Assembly: GCF_016086655.4 (NCBI RefSeq)
Contig: NC_052143.2
Coordinates: 29,031,886-29,095,885 of the forward strand
DNA from: Lepeophtheirus salmonis
Taxonomy: Eukaryota; Arthropoda; Copepoda; Siphonostomatoida; Caligidae
Reading direction: 5' to 3'
DNA length: 64,000 nt
In this document: positions 59,901 to 64,000 of the stretch, piece by piece
How the letters are laid out: each line of letters begins with the position of its first letter
Position numbering within the stretch: position 1 is the first letter of the stretch
Translations under genes and position numbers: made by a program
Notes under the pieces: generated by a model
Told to the model about the DNA's origin: nothing
Database searches by the model: none
What the model saw: only the letters and a program-made list of their open reading frames with translations

Positions 59901-59960
59901 TGCACCTCGTTACCTTTATTGTATCCTGCAAAAAGAAACAGAAAGAAGGCCCGAAATCAT
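53923..59960 (-). CDS. Secreted multi-Kunitz protein, seven Kunitz domains
   Basis: Predicted exons in transcript order: 59960-59914 (signal peptide, frameshifted), 59428-59387, 59321-58987 (acidic stretch, Kunitz 1), 57824-57645 (K2), 56054-55854 (K3), 55750-55556 (K4), 55483-55163 (K5), 55102-54482 (repeats), 54425-54249 (K6), 54192-53923 (K7 and a charged tail; TAA). Six of the seven domains carry the full spacing C-x8-C-x15/16-C-x7-C-x12-C-x3-C. P1 residues after the second Cys are T, H, T, E, L, R and K. Only K6 (PCRNF) and K7 (ECKEK) look able to block trypsin-like proteases. K2 has five instead of seven residues between the third and fourth Cys. From K2 on all exons are phase 0. Length is about 700 residues. 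The exon joining K1 to K2 crosses 1.1 kb, so K1 could belong to a separate transcript. The role is probably a secreted protease-binding or matrix protein (inference). Confidence 0.82.
54482..55102 (-). repeat. Exon of eight to nine 23-residue repeats
   Basis: This single exon of 207 codons is a 69-bp tandem repeat. The unit is NGHPFPPSQYINRKTFSS followed by PEQEDS with small changes (PRSQYNDRKTFSN, PPNQYINKKTFSS, PSNYIDLKAFSS). It is rich in Ser, Pro, Gln and charged residues, has no Cys, and is likely unstructured. It lies between Kunitz domains 5 and 6 and would act as a long spacer. The end of the previous exon (RKTFPSSDSRIKQ) already resembles the unit, which hints at where the repeat came from. 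Confidence 0.93.
58100..58510. repeat. AT-rich imperfect direct repeat in an intron
   Basis: The block tatgaatagctatagatttt...agtttttctctgaaaa near 58240 recurs as tatgaatagttatggatttt...aatttttctgcgaaaa near 58411, a period of about 170 bp. It lies in the long intron between Kunitz 1 and 2 and is not coding. A TA microsatellite is at about 58029-58044. Confidence 0.6.
59660..59800 (+). repeat. Dispersed repeat, second copy
   Basis: Homologous to 47120-47290 in the same orientation; see that entry. It lies in the first intron of the multi-Kunitz gene. Confidence 0.6.
59914..59960 (-). CDS. First exon of the multi-Kunitz gene with a 1-nt frameshift
   Basis: As given, ATG at 59960 reads MISGLLSVSFCRIQ and then a stop. 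One base downstream the frame reads AFFLFLFAGYNK, an excellent signal peptide core, and ends at a GTAACG donor in phase 1. That is exactly the phase needed by the next exon (59428-59387). The exon is 47 nt where 46 would keep frame. The extra base would sit in the GGG/CC run at about 59950. Either the assembly has a homopolymer error or this allele is broken. A TATA box lies 47 bp upstream of the ATG. Confidence 0.55.
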
Positions 59961-60006
59961 CTGGTAGTTAGCTAAATAAGTCAATCATACCAACTGCTAT
60001 TTATCT

Positions 60007-60014
60007 CTTATATA
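60007..60014 (-). promoter_or_regulatory. TATA box of the multi-Kunitz gene
   Basis: TATATAAG on the minus strand, 47 bp upstream of the ATG at 59960. Spacing fits a transcription start near 59980. It supports the frameshifted first exon being the real one. Confidence 0.6.
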
Positions 60015-60739
60015 CTCCCAGACTATCACTGTCATATTATTTCTTCATCATTTCTAAAATGAATCATACATTATTAAAGTCCACAGAGTATTTTATTCGA
60101 TACTGTATTGTAATATTTTATTAAAAGTGAAGTTATACATTAGTAATTGTGTATGATGGCCAAACTTTCTTTATAGAAATAATAAAATGGCCAATATATT
60201 CTTGTTCTTTTGAAAACGAAGCATAAGTATAGAATAACTAGAGCTCATTTTGCAAGATCATTAATAATATTGAGACGCCTAATTATTTAATACCTGTATG
60301 AACTCATTCCTAATATTCCATGATGCTGGATCAGCTTAAAAATACATGAAAAAGCTCCATATTTTTATAAAATTTATTGTCTTATCTGTGCAAAAGTCTT
60401 CTAAACTTTTATGTACAAATGTTTCTTAAACTGTTGTTGCTCTCTATTATGTACTTTTAAAGAACTCAGCATCCGCCTTTCGAATGTCAAACTTACTCGA
60501 CAATCAAAAAAATACGAGTCCTACAAGTTCCTCTGACAAGTACAATAAATGTCTGGAATGTTTGCATGATGTTGATTTGGAAATTTGACCATTAATAGTT
60601 CAGTATTTTATTAATGACTTCATAAAATAAAGGTATTTGAAAGGAGAGTCAGAGGCCTTAGATGCATTAATCTATCTTTTATGTATATTCTTACTATAAA
60701 AACACATACATTTCTCATTCCTCGTTCTTTTCTAGGAGT

Positions 60740-61146
60740 TAATTTTGAAATTCAGATATGAACATCTAGATTTAAATACTCTTTGAAGACTTTTGAGAGC
60801 CAACGGGTATTGTACATTGCATCAAGTATCTTAAATTTAACTCCTCGCTTAGGAGCAGCACCAATAAATATTATGACTAGCTCTAAGAATTCCCACTTAT
60901 TGTCCCTTAGAAATTTAATTCTAAGATGTTCGTTATCAAAGTTAATGGTGCCTTGTCGTAGTCTTCAACAGGGCCGGCCCCCTCTTTATCTGCAATTCCG
61001 TATTTATTGATCGATTGCAATTTTTTTTTCATCTTTTGAATAATGGAACTTCGGGAGAAAAAATCTTGGAAAACAGTCCCAATAATTAATTCCATGATGG
61101 GGCCTGCATGCAAATGGAAAGAGTTTGTATTCAAATAACTTTCCAA
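60740..61146 (-). pseudogene. Remnant of an unnamed transposon-type ORF
   Basis: From 61146 downwards the minus strand reads PIMELIIGTVFQDFFSRSSI, KYGIADKEGAGPVEDYDKAP, and after a stop WEFLELVIIFIGAAPKRGVK and DAMYNTRWLSKVFKE. The FLELVIIF-x-G ... RGV-x-F ... AM-x-x-x-RW block resembles a protein I recall from repetitive loci of several invertebrates. I cannot name the element. Plus-strand frames over the same interval are shadows. Confidence 0.4.
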
Positions 61147-61149
61147 GAA

Positions 61150-62800
61150 GGAAGCAAGCTTAATTGCAATATTACTTATTAATTTGAAAAATTATATATT
61201 TCTAATGTTAACCCCCGTCATTATTGTCGGCCACAAATCCCCTTGGTGGTCATTTATTTATATAATTTGCTCCTACTAAATTTTCTTCACTTAATCATTT
61301 ATTAAACTGTTTCAACTATAATTGTTTTTCCTCAAAAAAGGTCATAAGAAAGGTAATTTCGGTTAAAGTAATCCAATTTTGAACTTTTTTTGTTGAACTA
61401 AGTAAAAAAACGTATTTGCAAATTTTTGTAGCTATCAATAACTGCTCATTGGCTGTGATACCCAGATGAACAGACAGATATGCAAAAAGGCAACATTTTA
61501 TTAAAATATTTGATCATCGTTTAACTCAACTAAATTTAATACTTCTACCAACAAGCTGTATTGTGTAGAATATGGAGGATATTAAAACAAGATCATGTTT
61601 TTTTTTCCAAAAATATGAAAAAATTCAAAACTTTAGGCCCGTTGAGCTATCTCTAAATATTCATAGAAATTTTTCAAACTTTTGTTTATACTATATTTTT
61701 TTATAAAAAGAAACGCATTCGAACTTTATTCGAATTTTTTACTTTTCACAAAAAGTGATATCCCAAGTGTACATGTATGATATATTAGAAAACTCAACTC
61801 AAATGTTCGAATCCTAAAGTCTTAAGAAATACGTTGATATTGTTGGATGTTTTCATTTTTTTTTCTTATGCACACGAATAAAAATATAAATTTTTAATAC
61901 AAACTTACGGAAATAATTGTTGCTGGGACACTTGGGTGAAAGCCTTTTTGCCAATTACCATTTTGCCAAATGTTCCTTAATTTTATACTTTTCCAAATAA
62001 ATATATTATATGATGGTTTTTATGCAAAACTATGTAATTATTATTACATTTATGTTACTTCAATTTTACTTGATAAAATCTTTTATTATTTGCCAAAAAT
62101 TGTAATAATTAATTTCTTTCTTCTTTTTACATTTTTTTCTGTCTAATTTATTTTTTTATTGGGTGATTGTCATGATTTTTGTTACATTTGTTCTAAAAGG
62201 CATTACAGACAATTGTTGAAGCGTCTTCACAATTATATAAATTAATTATCAATAAATGAACACTTAATAATTGCAATTCGGCACAAATAATTTAATATTA
62301 TATGTTTTCAAATTAGAGTAACGTGAATGTGAAATTTATATACATGGTATTACAGTACAAATCATCGTTAAGTATATTAAACCCATTACAGGGGATTGGT
62401 TAATATAAATTACCACTATATATAAATATGAATATTTCAATCAATATGCAATATATATTCATCTTTTTTGACGTCTGAAGTATTTTACTTAATATTATAT
62501 TAACAAAAAAAATAATAAACTATTTACTAGGCTCTGCAAAACTCAAGAGTCTAGCTTGAATGGAGAGTGTTGTTCATATGAAAATTATAGCTTCCAAGAA
62601 AAGTCAAATATCTCGTAAAAGATAAGGTCTACATATTAAATTTCAATTGGAAATGTTAAAAAAAGTTTATCAACCTGACATAACAGCTCTCTATCTGGGA
62701 TAATTAGATGAAGGAAAGAGTTGTGGCATATATTTAACAGGTTAATGTTACTTCTGCTTTGCATGCATGGTTGCTCATGAAAGCTAAAACAAATTTATAT
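61150..62800. other. No gene recognised; AT-rich
   Basis: Nothing coding seen; long A/T tracts and short open frames only. Confidence 0.5.
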
Positions 62801-62819
62801 CTATCTTGTGTATAATTTT

Positions 62820-63023
62820 CCTTCATATTCACCCGTTTTCCATCAATTTTTGAGAGAAGCAGCTAGCAAAAGCTTGAGAAGCAACAATGGCCTTCCCATT
62901 AATAGATCTGCAATTCAATTAAAACGTTACAAAAGTCTAATATGTAAGGGGAAGGCCAAATTTGGGTGTTTCAGATGCAATATTGGTCAAAATCCACATT
63001 GCTTCTATAGTTATCGCAAATAA
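62820..63023 (+). pseudogene. Possible piggyBac C-terminal Cys-rich fragment
   Basis: The plus-strand frame contains VFHQFLREAASKSLRS and ends KAKFGCFRCNIGQNPHCFYS plus YRK. The C-x2-C-x6-H-C-F-x2-Y layout resembles the zinc-binding tail of piggyBac transposases, whose usual form ends C-x2-C-x-V-x-L-C-x-x-x-CF-x-x-YH. The rest of the transposase is absent. With the other two fragments it would make three separate piggyBac pieces in the window. Confidence 0.4.
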
Positions 63024-63444
63024 TGGCATTTATACTAGAGATTATGATATTTTTTCTTAAAATTTTGCATATATAAAAACAACATGAACCTATCAGAATA
63101 AGTTATTTCAATTTTTAATCCAATAATTTAATAAAAAATATGTCCGCCAATCATTTCTTACAACTAAATACTGCTGATTCTGGCGATAGTTAATTAATTA
63201 ACCGCCTTCTATCTGGGTTCTAGGGATCTTTTGCAATTTTTTTTTAAGTATAATTATCTTATTTGAGTAATATACCATATATAAAAACTGTATCGTATAA
63301 TTTTTTTCAATCCGTTCCAAATAATTATGTAATGGGTTAATGTAATTTTTTGGACTATGTGTCCGCTGGACAAAGTGGTTAGTTGGCAAAATGGCATTAT
63401 GCACAAGGAAAACATAGTGTAATATTAAATCATTTTATCAGTTT

Positions 63445-63781
63445 TTAAATCATTGAATTACATAGTTCCTTTGAAGAGGGTTGACAAACGTCATTGCATT
63501 CCAGTACGGTATCAAATCGATTTTTATTTCCTTCACAACCTCCCCAGGTAAAACTTTCGCACGATTTTAAATCTTTGTTGAAGTAGTATTGAGTTATATT
63601 CTTAGCACAAGTACCAGGGTCCTTATTTAAAGTGCAGGTGCTCTTTAAAATGCCTGAAATGAAACACAATAGAAACACTTTTTTGTAATTGTACATCAAC
63701 TTATCTGTCCTCACCATCAGATAAATCAATTAAAATCACCCCCAGAATAAAACATATCATAGCACTATTTGATGTATCCAT
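63445..63781 (-). CDS. Small secreted single-Kunitz protein, two exons
   Basis: Exon 1 (63781-63715) gives MDTSNSAMICFILGVILIDL plus SD, a signal peptide that ends in phase 1 before GTGAGG. Exon 2 (63653-63445) follows a ...TTTCAG acceptor and begins GILKSTC. The Kunitz domain shows spacings 8-15-7-12-3 (CTLNKDPGTC ... CESFTWGGCEGNKNRFDTVL ... CNDVC) and a short tail to TAA at 63445. The mature protein is about 70 residues. P1 is Ala (TCAKN), which suggests elastase-like targets or loss of inhibition. The 61-nt intron (63654-63714) and the phase 1 signal exon match the larger Kunitz genes nearby, so a shared origin is likely. Confidence 0.88.
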
Positions 63782-64000
63782 CACAAAAATTCCCTTCTTT
63801 ACTTGAGTTACACCTGCTCCAAATGAAAATAGATATCTTCTTTTGTATTCTATTAATTACGATGAAGGGGTGTCCATAGTTTTTATAATTCTTTAAGCCT
63901 TAATTCAAAGACTTTTCTAGCAATTTAATCATCACGTTATTAGAAATAGAGACATAGGGTATTAATGAAGTCATTTTGAATTAAGTGATTTAGAAGTTCG

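Overview
The window is AT-rich eukaryotic DNA with short introns, canonical GT-AG splice sites and many broken transposable elements. Fragments of invertebrate mitochondrial genes, read with TGA as tryptophan, together with Tc1/mariner, piggyBac and Ty3/gypsy remnants, point to an arthropod. A parasitic copepod such as a sea louse would fit, but that is inference and I could not test it.

Layout. 1-3.7 kb: AT-rich DNA with an imperfect palindrome. 3.8-4.6 kb: a four-exon gene for a small secreted lipocalin-like protein. 5.6-24.4 kb: repeats. These are a degenerate tandem repeat family (about 6.1-9.1 kb and again 22.9-24.4 kb), two piggyBac pieces, an LTR-element zinc knuckle, a Tc1/mariner end, an unnamed broken repeat gene and a Ty3/gypsy pol remnant. 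24.47-24.57 kb is an assembly gap. 24.6-36.6 kb: two inverted copies (1,491 bp each) of an unknown element, about 9 kb apart. Between them lies a decayed mitochondrial insertion carrying nad5, nad3, cox3, nad2, nad4 and three tRNAs, then a THAP-like fragment. 36.8-37.6 kb: two gypsy pieces in opposite orientation.

38.3-49.5 kb holds the most striking gene: a plus-strand gene of about 49 predicted exons. It encodes a signal peptide, one Kunitz domain, and then more than 40 tiny exons, nearly all phase 0 and mostly 36 nt. These spell Gly/Tyr/His/Gln-rich 12-residue units and are followed by an acidic tail. Seventeen of the microexons lie in a 103-bp tandem array, so one minisatellite unit is one exon plus one intron. 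The arrangement recalls the microexon genes of schistosomes, but the protein is different.

53.9-60.0 kb (minus strand): a multi-Kunitz gene with seven Kunitz domains, each on its own exon, plus an exon of eight to nine 23-residue repeats. Its first exon carries an apparent 1-nt frameshift. 63.4-63.8 kb (minus strand): a small single-Kunitz gene. The three Kunitz genes form a local cluster of secreted proteins whose inhibitory-loop (P1) residues nearly all differ. That is what one expects of diversified secretions such as saliva, cement or immune proteins (inference). No gene was found in most of the remaining space.

All exon boundaries were read by eye and could be off by a base or more.
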